Source of the DNA: Lysinibacillus sphaericus | Lineage (GTDB): Bacteria > Bacillota > Bacilli > Bacillales_A > Planococcaceae | Direction of reading: 5' to 3' | DNA length: 64,000 nucleotides | Assembly: GCF_006864135.1 (NCBI RefSeq) | Contig: NZ_SADV01000003.1 | Span: 62,001-126,000, forward strand | Shown: positions 43,686 through 52,384 of the stretch, piece by piece | How the letters are laid out: every line of letters starts with the position of its first letter | How positions within the stretch are numbered: position 1 is the stretch's first letter | Program-made: the position numbers and the translations under genes | The notes under the pieces: model-generated | The model's database searches: none | Told to the model about the DNA's origin: nothing | What the model saw: the letters and a program-made list of their open reading frames with translations, nothing else

Positions 43686-43780
43686 CCGCTAGGGGTGCCT
43701 TTGTAAAGGCTGAGATTGAAGTGTGACTTCGGGACTCTATGAACCTGACCTGGTTAATGCCAGCGTAGGGAAGTGGTATA
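43686..43780 (+). ncRNA. TPP riboswitch (THI element)
   Basis: Contains the canonical blocks in order: CTAGGGGTGCC (P1/P2 entry), GGCTGAGAT (the pyrimidine sensor loop), TATGAACCTGACCTGGTTAA, then TGCCAGCGTAGGGAA closing near 43774. It is followed by a strong terminator at 43804 and the thiamine thiazole genes, so thiamine pyrophosphate binding should promote premature termination. Confidence 0.95.
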
Positions 43781-43803
43781 CGGAAATTTGTCCTTTTCAT
43801 CTC

Positions 43804-43841
43804 CAGCCACTTTCTTTACCAAAAAGAAAGTGGCTTTTTTG
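43804..43841 (+). terminator. Riboswitch-controlled terminator
   Basis: GCCACTTTCTTT (43806-43817) pairs with AAAGAAAGTGGC (about 43824-43835) and runs into TTTTTT. It is the expression platform of the TPP riboswitch. Confidence 0.9.
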
Positions 43842-43877
43842 CATCCTACATTTGGAAGGCGGGTAAGTCTTAAAGAG

Positions 43878-44504
43878 GTGACCCCCATTACTCTATTATC
43901 AAAAGCGATTCATCTCATTTCTAATGGAAAAATGCCAATGGAACAACTAAGTGAAATTTTAGCAGACATCCATCCATATGCCGACGCTATCCATTTGCGT
44001 GAAAAACAAATGACGGCAAAAGAATTATATGAAGCAGTCAACCTGCTTTCCCGAGTTGGCGTTCCGTTATCCAAAATAATCATCAATGACCGGGTAGACG
44101 TTGCCGTTATTACAGGTGTGGAAGGAGTCCAACTAGCCTATCATAGTTTGAATGCATCTATGATTAAAGCCAACTTTCCTCAATTGACGGTTGGCTGTTC
44201 CATTCACTCGGTCGAAGAAGGAAAAAAGGTTCAACGCTTGGGAGCCGACTATGTGATATATGGTCATATTTTTTCTACCCAATCAAAGCCAGGATTGGAA
44301 CCAAGGGGTTTTGAGGAATTAAAAAAGCTTACTGGTTCACTAGATATTCCTGTTATTGCAATCGGCGGTATTGCTCCTGAAAATACTAAACAGGTAATAA
44401 ACAGCGGGGCCGACGGTATTGCTGTGATGTCAGGCGTTTTAAACGCCGATGATCCTCTATCTGCAATAAAAAGCTATCAAAAAGAAGTTAAAATGGAGAT
44501 GTGA
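43878..44504 (+). CDS. tenI: Thiazole tautomerase TenI
   Basis: About 208 residues of the ThiE-like TIM barrel. YADAIHLREKQMTAKELYEA (about 31-50), INDRVDVA, VGCSIHSVEEG (where TenI has a His in place of ThiE residues), ADYVIYGHIF and VIAIGGIAPENTKQV followed by SGADGIAVMSG (about 170-195) match TenI, which aromatises the thiazole made by ThiG. The start is unclear: GTG 43878 lacks a spaced ribosome site, whereas AGAGGTG lies 6 nt before an ATT at 43887. The frame from 43773 crosses the riboswitch terminator and is artefactual. First gene of the operon. Confidence 0.88.
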   Translation: MTPITLLSKAIHLISNGKMPMEQLSEILADIHPYADAIHLREKQMTAKELYEAVNLLSRVGVPLSKIIINDRVDVAVITGVEGVQLAYHSLNASMIKANFPQLTVGCSIHSVEEGKKVQRLGADYVIYGHIFSTQSKPGLEPRGFEELKKLTGSLDIPVIAIGGIAPENTKQVINSGADGIAVMSGVLNADDPLSAIKSYQKEVKMEM

Positions 44505-44507
44505 TGA

Positions 44508-45638
44508 GTGAAAAATACATTTGATGTTGCCATTATCGGGGGAGGAATTAATGGCTCTTCCATTGCCTATCAACTTTCTAAACTAGGAAAAAAAGTCGTC
44601 ATTCTTGAAAAAGGAACTTTGGCTAACGAAGCCTCCAGTGCAGCAGCAGGTATGCTGGCAGCACAGGCGGAAATGGAACACGACGGTCCATTTTTCCAAT
44701 TGGCATTAAAAAGCCAGGCGATGTTCCCCTCCATCACTAACGAATTACTGACATATACGGGGATCGATATCGAATTTGTGAATAAAGGCATGTTAAAAAT
44801 TGCAGAAACGGAAGAATTAGCTACAGCGTTAAAAAGTCAGGTATTGTTCCAGCAGAACTGGGATTCCGGCATCCAATGGCTCGATGCAACACTAGTAAGA
44901 GAAATGGAACCTGCATTAGCACCAACTGTTGCCGGTGCTATGTTCCTTCCAAATGACGGCCATGTGCAGCCTGCAAAATTATCACTTGCCTTCGCAAAAG
45001 CTGCAGAGCATTTTGGTACAGAAATCCGCGAAAATACAGAGGTCCTTTCTTTTATCTATGAAAACGGCGTTGTCAAAGGAGTAAACACATCAGCGGGAGC
45101 CTTCTATTGTGAACAGGTCGTTGTCGCTACCGGCGCCTGGGCTGCCGATTTAATGAAAAATACGGGAATCAACCTGACCGTTTATCCTGTGAAAGGAGAA
45201 TGTTTTTCTGTAAAGCCGAATAAGCCGATCGTTCACAGGTCTATTTTTTCAGATAAACGCTGTTATTTTGTTCCTAAGCGAAATGGCGAAATTTACATTG
45301 GGGCCACAGTCGTGGAAAATACGTTTGATAAACAAGTAACAGCTGGAGGAATTGCTACCTTGATTGAGCAAGCCGTGAAGCTGATTCCCCAGCTGAAAGA
45401 TGCCCCGTGGGAACGGGTGTGGGCAGGAATTAGGCCACAGACAGCTGATGGGATTCCCTATATTGGCGAGCATCCTACTATTAAGGGGCTATTTGTAGCT
45501 GCCGGACACTATCGAAACGGAATTCTATTAAGCCCGCTTACTGGCAAACTCACAGCCCAGTTGCTTACAGGTCAAGTGGAAGATGAACAGTTTCTTTCTG
45601 CGTTTCGCATTGATCGATCTCAAATATCAATTAGTTAG
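44508..45638 (+). CDS. thiO: Glycine oxidase ThiO
   Basis: A 376-residue DAO-fold enzyme that oxidises glycine to the imine used by ThiG. AIIGGGINGSSIAYQLSKLG (about 8-27) is the FAD loop, ASSAAAGMLAAQAEME (about 44-59) is the ThiO flavin-contact region, and WERVWAGIRPQTADGIPYIG (about 304-323) with AAGHYRNGILLSPLTG (about 336-351) is the signature end of ThiO. GTG 44508 starts 3 nt after the tenI stop. Second gene of the TPP-controlled operon. Confidence 0.95.
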   Translation: MKNTFDVAIIGGGINGSSIAYQLSKLGKKVVILEKGTLANEASSAAAGMLAAQAEMEHDGPFFQLALKSQAMFPSITNELLTYTGIDIEFVNKGMLKIAETEELATALKSQVLFQQNWDSGIQWLDATLVREMEPALAPTVAGAMFLPNDGHVQPAKLSLAFAKAAEHFGTEIRENTEVLSFIYENGVVKGVNTSAGAFYCEQVVVATGAWAADLMKNTGINLTVYPVKGECFSVKPNKPIVHRSIFSDKRCYFVPKRNGEIYIGATVVENTFDKQVTAGGIATLIEQAVKLIPQLKDAPWERVWAGIRPQTADGIPYIGEHPTIKGLFVAAGHYRNGILLSPLTGKLTAQLLTGQVEDEQFLSAFRIDRSQISIS

Positions 45639-45649
45639 GAGGACAAATC

Positions 45650-45853
45650 TTGGAAGTGATACTAAATGGAGAAAATTTGAAGTTGTCAGAGGAAATTGTG
45701 TACGTTTCGGACCTGCTTGAATATTACAAATTGCTAGATAAAGTAGTTGTAATTGAGGTAAATGGAGAGATCCTGAACAAAGTTGATCATCAGGAAACCC
45801 TGCTCTCTGACCGAGACCGCATTGAAATTGTACATTTTGTTGGAGGCGGATAA
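45650..45853 (+). CDS. thiS: Sulfur carrier protein ThiS
   Basis: A 67-residue ubiquitin-like protein ending HFVGGG; the terminal Gly-Gly is adenylated by ThiF and thiocarboxylated to deliver sulfur to the thiazole. TTG 45650 follows AGGAGG by 7 nt. Twelve bp after thiO and 2 bp before thiG. Confidence 0.93.
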   Translation: MEVILNGENLKLSEEIVYVSDLLEYYKLLDKVVVIEVNGEILNKVDHQETLLSDRDRIEIVHFVGGG

Positions 45854-45855
45854 TT

Positions 45856-46623
45856 ATGTTAAAAATAGGTCCTTATTCATTTCAATCCCGATTGCTGCTT
45901 GGAACAGGAAAATACCCTAATTTTGATATCCAAAAGCAGGCTGTTGCTGAATCGGAGTCAGAAGTCCTAACATTTGCCGTTCGGAGAATGAATATCTTTG
46001 AAGCGAACCAGCCAAATTTTTTAAAAAAGCTTGATAGTAAAAAATATACTTTATTGCCAAATACAGCAGGAGCCAAAAACGCAGTCGAGGCCGTCCGCAT
46101 TGCAAAGCTTGCGAAAGCATCCGGCCTTTGCGATATGGTTAAAGTAGAGGTCATTGGATGTGACAAAACATTACTTCCTGACCCTGTTGAAACGTTAAAA
46201 GCAACAGAAGAATTAATAAAGGAAGGGTTTATTGTGCTTCCGTACACATCAGATGATGTTGTTTTAGCCAGAAAGCTGCAGGAATTAGGCTGCCATGCCA
46301 TAATGCCAGGAGCCTCACCAATCGGTTCCGGACGGGGAATCATTAACCCGCTTAACTTGAGTTTTATCATTGAACAAGCAACGGTGCCAGTTATTGTCGA
46401 TGCTGGTATCGGTTCTCCTGCTGATGCAGCAATGGCAATGGAACTGGGTGCTGATGGAATTTTATTAAACACAGCTGTATCTGCAGCAAAAGACCCTGTC
46501 AAGATGGCAAAAGCTATGAAACTTGCTATTGAGGCCGGACGTCTTGGCTTTGAAGCTGGTAGAATTCCGAAGAAACGCTATGCCACAGCGAGCAGTCCTT
46601 TGGAAGGGATGAGTATTGGATGA
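45856..46623 (+). CDS. thiG: Thiazole synthase ThiG
   Basis: A 255-residue TIM barrel joining DXP, dehydroglycine and ThiS sulfur. [11 protein letters not shown] (about 13-23), the E-V-L-TFAVRR strand with the conserved residues, [20 protein letters not shown] (about 66-85) with Lys of the DXP imine in VKVEVIGC (about 96-103), and [20 protein letters not shown] with [10 protein letters not shown] (about 176-205) match ThiG closely. It ends in an ATGA overlap with thiF. Confidence 0.96.
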   Translation: MLKIGPYSFQSRLLLGTGKYPNFDIQKQAVAESESEVLTFAVRRMNIFEANQPNFLKKLDSKKYTLLPNTAGAKNAVEAVRIAKLAKASGLCDMVKVEVIGCDKTLLPDPVETLKATEELIKEGFIVLPYTSDDVVLARKLQELGCHAIMPGASPIGSGRGIINPLNLSFIIEQATVPVIVDAGIGSPADAAMAMELGADGILLNTAVSAAKDPVKMAKAMKLAIEAGRLGFEAGRIPKKRYATASSPLEGMSIG

Positions 46624-47639
46624 ATGATCGCTATTCACGACAGCAATTATTTGCACCAATCGGGGAATCCGGACAGCAAAAAATTTCAGCTAAACATGCA
46701 TTGATTGTTGGAGCTGGGGCGCTGGGAACAACAAATGCCGAAGCACTAGTCCGCGCGGGAATAGGTAAACTGACGATTGTGGACCGAGATTATGTGGAAT
46801 GGTCAAACCTGCAGCGTCAACAGCTATACGCTGAAGATGATGCAAAAAACAGGATGCCTAAAGCGATCGCAGCAAAAAAACGCCTGGAGGCCATCAATTC
46901 AACTGTAACAGTCGAAGCAATAGTAGCGGATGCGTCAGTGTTTGAGCTAGAAGAAAGGGCAAAACAGGCCGATCTCATGATTGATGCGACCGATAACTTT
47001 GAAACAAGAATGATGATGAATGATGTCTCGCAAAAATACTCAGTACCCTGGATCTATGGCGCTTGTGTGGGGAGCTATGGTATTACATATACGATCATTC
47101 CTGAAAAAAACCCTTGTTTTTCATGTTTATTGGAAACAGTTCCTATCGGAGGTTTAACGTGCGATACCGCGGGAATCATCGGTCCTGCCGTGCAAATGGT
47201 TACTGCCCATCAGATAAGTGAAGCTTTAAAAATATTAGTGGAAGATACAGCAGCATTGCGGAATAAATTAATATCTTTTGATCTTTGGAAAAACCAATAT
47301 AGTGCGATAAAAGTGGATAAGATGAAAAAAGATGATTGCCCATCATGCGGGAACAATCGGACATATCCCTACCTATCCTTTGAAAATCAAACAATAACAG
47401 CTGTACTATGCGGAAGAGATTCTGTTCAAATCCGGCCTTCCGCGAAAGAAGAACAGGATTTAGCCAAACTGGAAAAAGTTTTTTTGCAGCAAGGCGGAAA
47501 TGTTCAGCGCAACCCTTATCTGTTATCTTATAGTGTCGATAATCACCGTTTGGTTATTTTTAAAGACGGGCGGGTTTTAGTCCACGGAACAAAAGATATT
47601 GCGGAAGCGAAAACACTGTATCATCGATATTTAGGATAA
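46620..47639 (+). CDS. thiF: ThiS adenylyltransferase ThiF
   Basis: A 339-residue E1-like enzyme. [20 protein letters not shown] (about 28-47) is the ATP loop; [20 protein letters not shown] (about 54-73) has the N-L-x-R-Q adenylation motif; CFSCLLE (about 162-168) and CPSCGNN (about 240-246) are the zinc CxxC pairs. A C-terminal tail of about 80 residues, as in Bacillus ThiF, follows. Its start overlaps thiG by 4 bp. Last gene of the operon; tenA and thiD, present in the Bacillus subtilis equivalent, are absent here. Confidence 0.94.
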   Translation: MNDRYSRQQLFAPIGESGQQKISAKHALIVGAGALGTTNAEALVRAGIGKLTIVDRDYVEWSNLQRQQLYAEDDAKNRMPKAIAAKKRLEAINSTVTVEAIVADASVFELEERAKQADLMIDATDNFETRMMMNDVSQKYSVPWIYGACVGSYGITYTIIPEKNPCFSCLLETVPIGGLTCDTAGIIGPAVQMVTAHQISEALKILVEDTAALRNKLISFDLWKNQYSAIKVDKMKKDDCPSCGNNRTYPYLSFENQTITAVLCGRDSVQIRPSAKEEQDLAKLEKVFLQQGGNVQRNPYLLSYSVDNHRLVIFKDGRVLVHGTKDIAEAKTLYHRYLG

Positions 47640-47650
47640 AAATTTGAATG

Positions 47651-47806
47651 AGGCTGGACAAAAAGTTTTTAGCTGTTGAAAAACCCGAACTACATGACGA
47701 AATACATTTAGTGTTTCCTAATAGTTCGGGTTTTCTATTTATATTGCGTTAGTAATTTGAAAATTATCCGACTTTCATAATGGACAAATTCGTTATGTCC
47801 CAGCCT
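47651..47806. repeat. Dispersed inverted-repeat element, copy 2
   Basis: AGGCTGGACA (47651) and TGTCCCAGCCT (47796-47806) form the ends; an inner stem pairs AACCCGAACT (47683-47692) with AGTTCGGGTT (about 47723-47732). Read in reverse it matches copy 1 at 11011, sharing AGGCTGGGACATAAC and the CCGAACTATT core. It sits directly after thiF and its inner hairpin with TTTTCTATTT may also terminate the thiamine operon. Confidence 0.75.
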
Positions 47807-48032
47807 CTTTTCGTTCGTTTTATGCCTTAAATACTTTTAAAGCAACTGTCAACTGATTATTCCAAGTATTTAACAATTTTTTCAAGTGCTGACCTCATCC
47901 CTCCGAAAAAGGATATTAAACCTCTAGAAAAAAATTAAAATGCAGGATGAACAGGAATCCATCATTCATCTTGATTTTTAAAGCCACTCGTGAAGTAGAT
48001 CCGAGGGCTAAAACAGATTATTTCTTTGATAT

Positions 48033-48224
48033 TTAAAATGTTATCTGGTAGCAAATATCAGGAGAAGAAAAAGGGAAAAGTATATAGAACTTTTGTTTGC
48101 TTACGAGCTTTTGAAATTCGTCTTCACAAGCACTGCATAGCAACTCCATTTTTTCTCCATCTTGTACCGCTTTGTTAGGATCATCAGTAATCCTCATTCT
48201 TCCAGTAAAAGAATCCCTCTTCAA
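48033..48224 (-). CDS. Doubtful small ORF with a CxxC pair
   Basis: A 63-codon frame beginning at a TTG with no clear ribosome site. The first half, GRMRITDDPNKAVQDGEKME then LLCSACEDEFQKL, looks protein-like with a C-x-x-C; the C-terminus is less so. It may be a remnant of a larger gene. The surrounding gap 47807-48514 holds repeats and no other gene. Confidence 0.2.
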   Translation of the reverse strand: MKRDSFTGRMRITDDPNKAVQDGEKMELLCSACEDEFQKLVSKQKFYILFPFSSPDICYQITF

Positions 48225-48290
48225 GTATTTAAACGGTTCATCACCAAAAGTTGTGGATGACTTTTGTTAAAACTTCTACTATGTAAATAG

Positions 48291-48450
48291 TTGATTGGAG
48301 TGGAGACTGGGCGACTCCTCGGGGATCAGCGTCACAGATGAGACCCTGCAGCGCAGCGAAGCGGCTCATCGGACGCCCCCAGGAAGCTCTGCTCTGCGCG
48401 AAAGCGAAGCGTCAGCGGCAAAGCGCCCAGTCGGAACGGAAATCAACCAT
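48291..48450. repeat. GC-rich dispersed repeat, full copy
   Basis: A sharply GC-rich 160-bp island in AT-rich surroundings. It opens TTGATTGGAGTGGAGACTGG and closes GCCCAGTCGGAACGG then AAATCAACC, so the ends are inverted (GACTGGGC/GCCCAGTC, TTGATT/AATCAA). The inner part is rich in GCGAAGCG and GCAGCGCAGCG repeats able to fold into strong hairpins. A partial copy occurs at 63411. I recall such GC-rich elements in Bacillales intergenic DNA. A frame across it is spurious. Confidence 0.75.
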
Positions 48451-48514
48451 ACGTTTTGGTGATGATCTATTTAAACACAAATTTTGGAGGGTACGGTTTA
48501 ATATTGATGCGGTT

Positions 48515-49012
48515 TTAATAAATGCTGATTAATATGTCATGCCCCCGGGCTAGGCTTTGTTCATAAAAATGGATTAACTGATCGAGTTCCGCTATAAGTT
48601 CTGCGAAAAGCTCCACGGCTTCATCGTCCGCCCAAATATCTGGATAAATCTGTTTGGCTCTAAAAATTGCTGGCTTGAATTGTTGCTGCAAGACAGTCCT
48701 ATCCATAGAATGAAGAGCTTCTAAAATCCGGGGAAGCTCTTCAGAACCAATGACGCTGAGAAATTCTTCAGTATCCAGCACGTGAACGCCGACAATGGCC
48801 TCGCTTAATGGGTGGTTCTCGATTGGCTGTGAGGCAGAGATCCCTGTTAGCAAACAATGCAATCCGTCCCATAATTTATCCATTTCATTTACGGGACAGC
48901 TATGATTTTCTATAAGCTCCTCAAGTCGCTTGACGATATGGAAATTATTTAACTCAGCAATTTCATCCGCTAAAGCATTGTTTAACGATAAGTAACTGGC
49001 TATAATTCCCAT
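48515..49012 (-). CDS. DUF1877 (YfbM-like) protein
   Basis: A 165-residue protein: MGIIASYLSLNNALADEIAE start, MDKLWDGLHCLLTG (about 44-57), NHPLSEAIVGVHVL, then IYPDIWADDEAVELFAELIA (about 121-140) and FYEQSLARGHDILISI. This order is that of the DUF1877 family, cytosolic helical proteins of unknown role, common beside toxin or contact-system orphans. AAAGGGGAAG precedes ATG 49012. Alone on its strand; the GC-rich repeat lies just beyond its 3' end. Confidence 0.8.
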   Translation of the reverse strand: MGIIASYLSLNNALADEIAELNNFHIVKRLEELIENHSCPVNEMDKLWDGLHCLLTGISASQPIENHPLSEAIVGVHVLDTEEFLSVIGSEELPRILEALHSMDRTVLQQQFKPAIFRAKQIYPDIWADDEAVELFAELIAELDQLIHFYEQSLARGHDILISIY

Positions 49013-49135
49013 AGTGTATCTTCCCCTTTATTTTCTATCAATTATATCTCATCATCCAAAACGGCAAACCCTCTTCTATGTTGTAGGCTTTTTGGTCCGC
49101 CCCATTCCGATGAAAGGGAATTAGCACTAATTATT

Positions 49136-50833
49136 TCAAATCGTTATTTTATCATTTAGAAGAACGCTTGGCTGATCACAAGCTATTTTATAGACAAATT
49201 TTTTCCGTGCAATATGGTAACTTTTATCTTCTCCATAAAAGTTAATCTTCATTTGTTCTAATTCTTCATGGCGATATTCTGCTAATGGCTTTTCTTTTTC
49301 ATCTCTTTCTCGTTCTGCTTGTTTATTTGCAATAATTTCATCATAAAGAGACGAAGATGCCCAATATTCAGCAACTTTTTGTATTTTTTCATCAAATTCT
49401 TGGACATTGCCTTTAAAATAATCATCAATTAATCCGATTTCTTTTGCTTTTAATGTACTTAAGGCAGGACATGTTTCAGTAATTTCAAAAGCTAACTCTT
49501 TCCCCAAACGTTTTGGTAATAAATACGTCCAATATTCTGAACCATATAGGTTCCCCATTTTTTTATAATGAGGATTTAACACAACACCTTCTCTTGCAAA
49601 AATAAAATCACCTGTAAGACCTAGTATGACCCCTCCTGCACCAGCATTTCCTTGCATAGCAGTCATAACAATTTTATCTGGTGTATTTAGAATTTCAAGA
49701 ATCATGTCATCAATCGCATTAATATTTTCCCACGATTCATCCCCTTGATTTTCAGCATATTCAATAGTATTTAAGTGAATGCCATTAGACCAAAAATCAT
49801 GCCCACCCATTAAAACTAATACTTTACTATTTTTTGTTTTAGCTTCTATAATGGCTTGTTGAAGTTTCTTACAGTGTGAGGTGTGCATAGCGCCATTATA
49901 AAAATCAAAATGCAAGTATCCTACTTGATTTTTTTCTTTATAGTAGATTTCTCTGTATGTTCTCCCTTCAATATCGTCAAAAGGGTTAATAGGTAATTCA
50001 GGAACATTCCTTAATAAATGTGATAGAGTAAGGGATGCTGGTAATTTTATCCCTCCTTTTTTCTTTACGTGACTAATCCAAACACTCCCATCAATCGTTC
50101 CTACACATACTGCATCATCACGATAGCCAAGAATTTCCCCACTATTCCCAACTATTCTGTCATCTACATGACAACCGAATAAATAGTACTCTTCACCGAA
50201 TATAGTATCGAGAACTCCAGGGTTACTATCAGCAGCACGAATTTTTCTTGCAATAGTTTCAGAATTATCACTAAGCCAATGAATTCTACGGTCAGATTGT
50301 TTCATTGTTGGTAAAAGTGTACCTTTCACATTTGAATTATTATAATCTAATGGTTCAGGACAATACTCACCCTTTTGATACGCCTTAAACTTCTCCAATA
50401 AATCAAGTAATCCTTTTACAGCTGCATGTGTTGCTTCATGTCTGTATAGCGTGCTTTTACTAACTTCACGCATCGAATAATTGTTTGTAGACCAAATATC
50501 TCCTGCATCCATTTCCTGCTCTGCTTGAAGTAGTGTAACTCCCCATTCTCTGTCCTGTCCCATGATCGCCCAATCAATAGAAGAAGGTCCTCTATCCCCT
50601 TTAATACCAGGGTGTACAATAATACATACATACTTCTTCCAAATTTCCTCTGGGATGGCGGTCTTCAAGAACGGACAGATAATCAAATCTGGCTTTGAAA
50701 CTTCAATTGCTTGAATCATTGCATCTATTGTTGTGGTGATATGAATATCCACTTCATATTTTCTATCTGTCAATTCAACGTAAAAGCGTTGGCTCATGCT
50801 GTTATGTGCGGATGTTATAAATAAAATTTTCAT
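49136..50833 (-). CDS. hypX: HypX-like formyltransferase/enoyl-CoA hydratase fusion
   Basis: A 565-residue two-domain protein. The N-terminal formyltransferase half has VHPGIKGDRGPSSIDWAI (about 73-90) and LLQAEQEMDAGDIWST; the C-terminal crotonase half has LMGGHDFWSNGIHLN, GNAGAGGVILGLTGDF (about 395-410) and VVLNPHYKKMGNLYGSEYW. These blocks match HypX/HoxX, which makes CO from formyl-tetrahydrofolate through formyl-CoA for the active site of oxygen-tolerant [NiFe]-hydrogenases. No hydrogenase or hyp gene is visible in the window. TTGGAGG precedes ATG 50833. Stands alone on the strand. Confidence 0.87.
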   Translation of the reverse strand: MKILFITSAHNSMSQRFYVELTDRKYEVDIHITTTIDAMIQAIEVSKPDLIICPFLKTAIPEEIWKKYVCIIVHPGIKGDRGPSSIDWAIMGQDREWGVTLLQAEQEMDAGDIWSTNNYSMREVSKSTLYRHEATHAAVKGLLDLLEKFKAYQKGEYCPEPLDYNNSNVKGTLLPTMKQSDRRIHWLSDNSETIARKIRAADSNPGVLDTIFGEEYYLFGCHVDDRIVGNSGEILGYRDDAVCVGTIDGSVWISHVKKKGGIKLPASLTLSHLLRNVPELPINPFDDIEGRTYREIYYKEKNQVGYLHFDFYNGAMHTSHCKKLQQAIIEAKTKNSKVLVLMGGHDFWSNGIHLNTIEYAENQGDESWENINAIDDMILEILNTPDKIVMTAMQGNAGAGGVILGLTGDFIFAREGVVLNPHYKKMGNLYGSEYWTYLLPKRLGKELAFEITETCPALSTLKAKEIGLIDDYFKGNVQEFDEKIQKVAEYWASSSLYDEIIANKQAERERDEKEKPLAEYRHEELEQMKINFYGEDKSYHIARKKFVYKIACDQPSVLLNDKITI

Positions 50834-51456
50834 TTTAATCCTCCAATATCTTTCTATTAGGTAGTGATAAACAAAATATAACAGAGCTTGTTATTGTTTT
50901 TAGATACAATGTATACCCCATTGAACCAATGGCGTGCGTTTTTTCTGATACTTGATTGGTCTTTTGGTTCGTATTAATGGAGTCCTCCTTATGTGATGAT
51001 GAGTCATTTTCTAGTTGACAATCATGCATCATATAAGTGGGCATTTTCTATTTCAAGCCCTGAAAATCTTTTTGCAGAAGCGCCCTTTAATTAGGAAAAT
51101 TTCCCAATGTTCTCATTTTATTTTTTCGAGGGCTGTGAGTCAATGCAAGACACAAAATAAATAAAATTAAAAAACTTCAAAATCACAAAATTGACATATA
51201 ATAGACAAATTATCAATAATAACCAATTTATAAACGTTGGAAATGTTGATATATCAATAGTCTGAACCACTTTTCAGAAAAAGACTTTTTTGATCGTATT
51301 TTTATATAATCACTTTTAGTTTTTCAATTATTCGTCATTTGATGAGTACGCTTTGGTAAAGTAAATTGGTTATAATTTAATCCACTAAGCTGAAGGCGTT
51401 TCAGTAAAAGCTTCTATTGCTGATGAGGGAAAATGGACAAAACTAGTCAAAACTTT
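50834..51456. other. Intergenic region between hypX and the asb cluster
   Basis: No supported gene in this 620-bp stretch. A 69-codon minus-strand frame at 50835-51044 has an internal AAGGAGG but no matching start and no recognisable family. AT-rich TTGACATATAAT and TATCAATAATAA tracts near 51190-51220 may belong to promoters. The hypX promoter probably lies at 50860-50920 on the minus strand. Confidence 0.4.
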
Positions 51457-51496
51457 AAAAAGTGCGAGAAATCAATTCCTGATTTCCCGCACTTTT
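51457..51496 (-). terminator. Terminator of the asb operon
   Basis: AAAAGTGCGAGAAATCA (51457-51473) pairs with TGATTTCCCGCACTTTT (51480-51496); on the minus strand a T run follows. It lies about 60 bp beyond asbF. Confidence 0.88.
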
Positions 51497-51559
51497 CTGA
51501 TTTTCTCACTAAATCTCTGCCTCTCTCATTTACGAAAACAGATAGTTAGCTTTTACATA

Positions 51560-52384
51560 TTAAACTTGTACCAACTGCAACGACTTCTTTACCTCCTGTA
51601 CATCTTTTGCTAATACGCTCTTCACATTCGATCCGAACCATTCCAATGACGCATCTACCTCCACGATTGAAAGTACTTCTGCTAAGAATTCACCATAATC
51701 AATTGCACCTTCAAACAATGGAACCATCCCTTCTCTAGACCCTGCTGCAGCATAAACATTGTTAGGAGCAAAAACATCAAGTTGTGCACGTGAGGCAATA
51801 TTTTTAAAGTGAAAATGTGAGATATAAGGACGAAGTTGCTTTGTGGCGACAATAGGATTTATCCCTGATTCCCATATATGCAAAACGTCAAAGTTCACGC
51901 GTAGGCTTGAGTGATTCGTTTCTTCGAGTAACTGCATCGTTGAAGGTAGATTATCTGTCAATGTGTTCGGATGAGTTTCAACAAGCAAATATTGTCCTTT
52001 TGACTCAAGATAATCACAGAGCATTCTAAGCCTAGAAATAAGTTCTTTTCTTTCTTTTTTACTTGTGTCTGAACTGCCATGTTTTCCTACAAATGTACGA
52101 ATCTTATTCGTTCCCCAGCGCCTTGCAAGTGATGATAATTGCTCTGTTTCAGCCATCATCTCGGTAATTGGTGCTTCTAATGGCAAATAATCACTAAGCA
52201 TACTCGTTTCCAAACCGTAGGAGCTTAGCCAATCTGCTCCATAATGAAGTTCATCTGCCAAGTTCTTTGCATGAGCACCCCAGAGCTCGATTCCTTGAAA
52301 ACCTTGATTTTTTGCAAATTGGGCTAATTGGTCAATGGAGTGGAGATGGTGCCGAAACGAGATTGTACAAATAGATAGTTTCAT
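51560..52384 (-). CDS. asbF: 3-dehydroshikimate dehydratase AsbF
   Basis: A 274-residue TIM-barrel enzyme of the AP-endonuclease-2/sugar-isomerase superfamily. KLSICTISFRHHLHSIDQLA start, GIELWGAHAKNL (about 36-47) with the first metal Glu, LLVETHPNTLTDN (about 137-149), RVNFDVLHIWESG (about 166-178) and HFHFKNI (about 193-199) supply the metal ligands seen in AsbF. It converts 3-dehydroshikimate to 3,4-dihydroxybenzoate, the catechol of petrobactin. ATG 52384 overlaps the asbE end by 4 bp. Last gene of the operon. Confidence 0.9.
   Translation of the reverse strand: MKLSICTISFRHHLHSIDQLAQFAKNQGFQGIELWGAHAKNLADELHYGADWLSSYGLETSMLSDYLPLEAPITEMMAETEQLSSLARRWGTNKIRTFVGKHGSSDTSKKERKELISRLRMLCDYLESKGQYLLVETHPNTLTDNLPSTMQLLEETNHSSLRVNFDVLHIWESGINPIVATKQLRPYISHFHFKNIASRAQLDVFAPNNVYAAAGSREGMVPLFEGAIDYGEFLAEVLSIVEVDASLEWFGSNVKSVLAKDVQEVKKSLQLVQV

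Noticed and set aside
43773-43877. Extended tenI start at 43773
   Set aside because: The extension is the riboswitch expression platform and terminator.
45882-46502. 206-codon minus-strand frame
   Set aside because: Shadow of thiG; translation is Ser/Ala/Ile-rich without motifs.
48338-48532. 64-codon frame in the GC-rich repeat
   Set aside because: Entirely explained by the repeat; no start signal.
50835-51044. 69-codon minus-strand frame before hypX
   Set aside because: AAGGAGG inside it has no ATG/GTG/TTG at proper distance; no family likeness.
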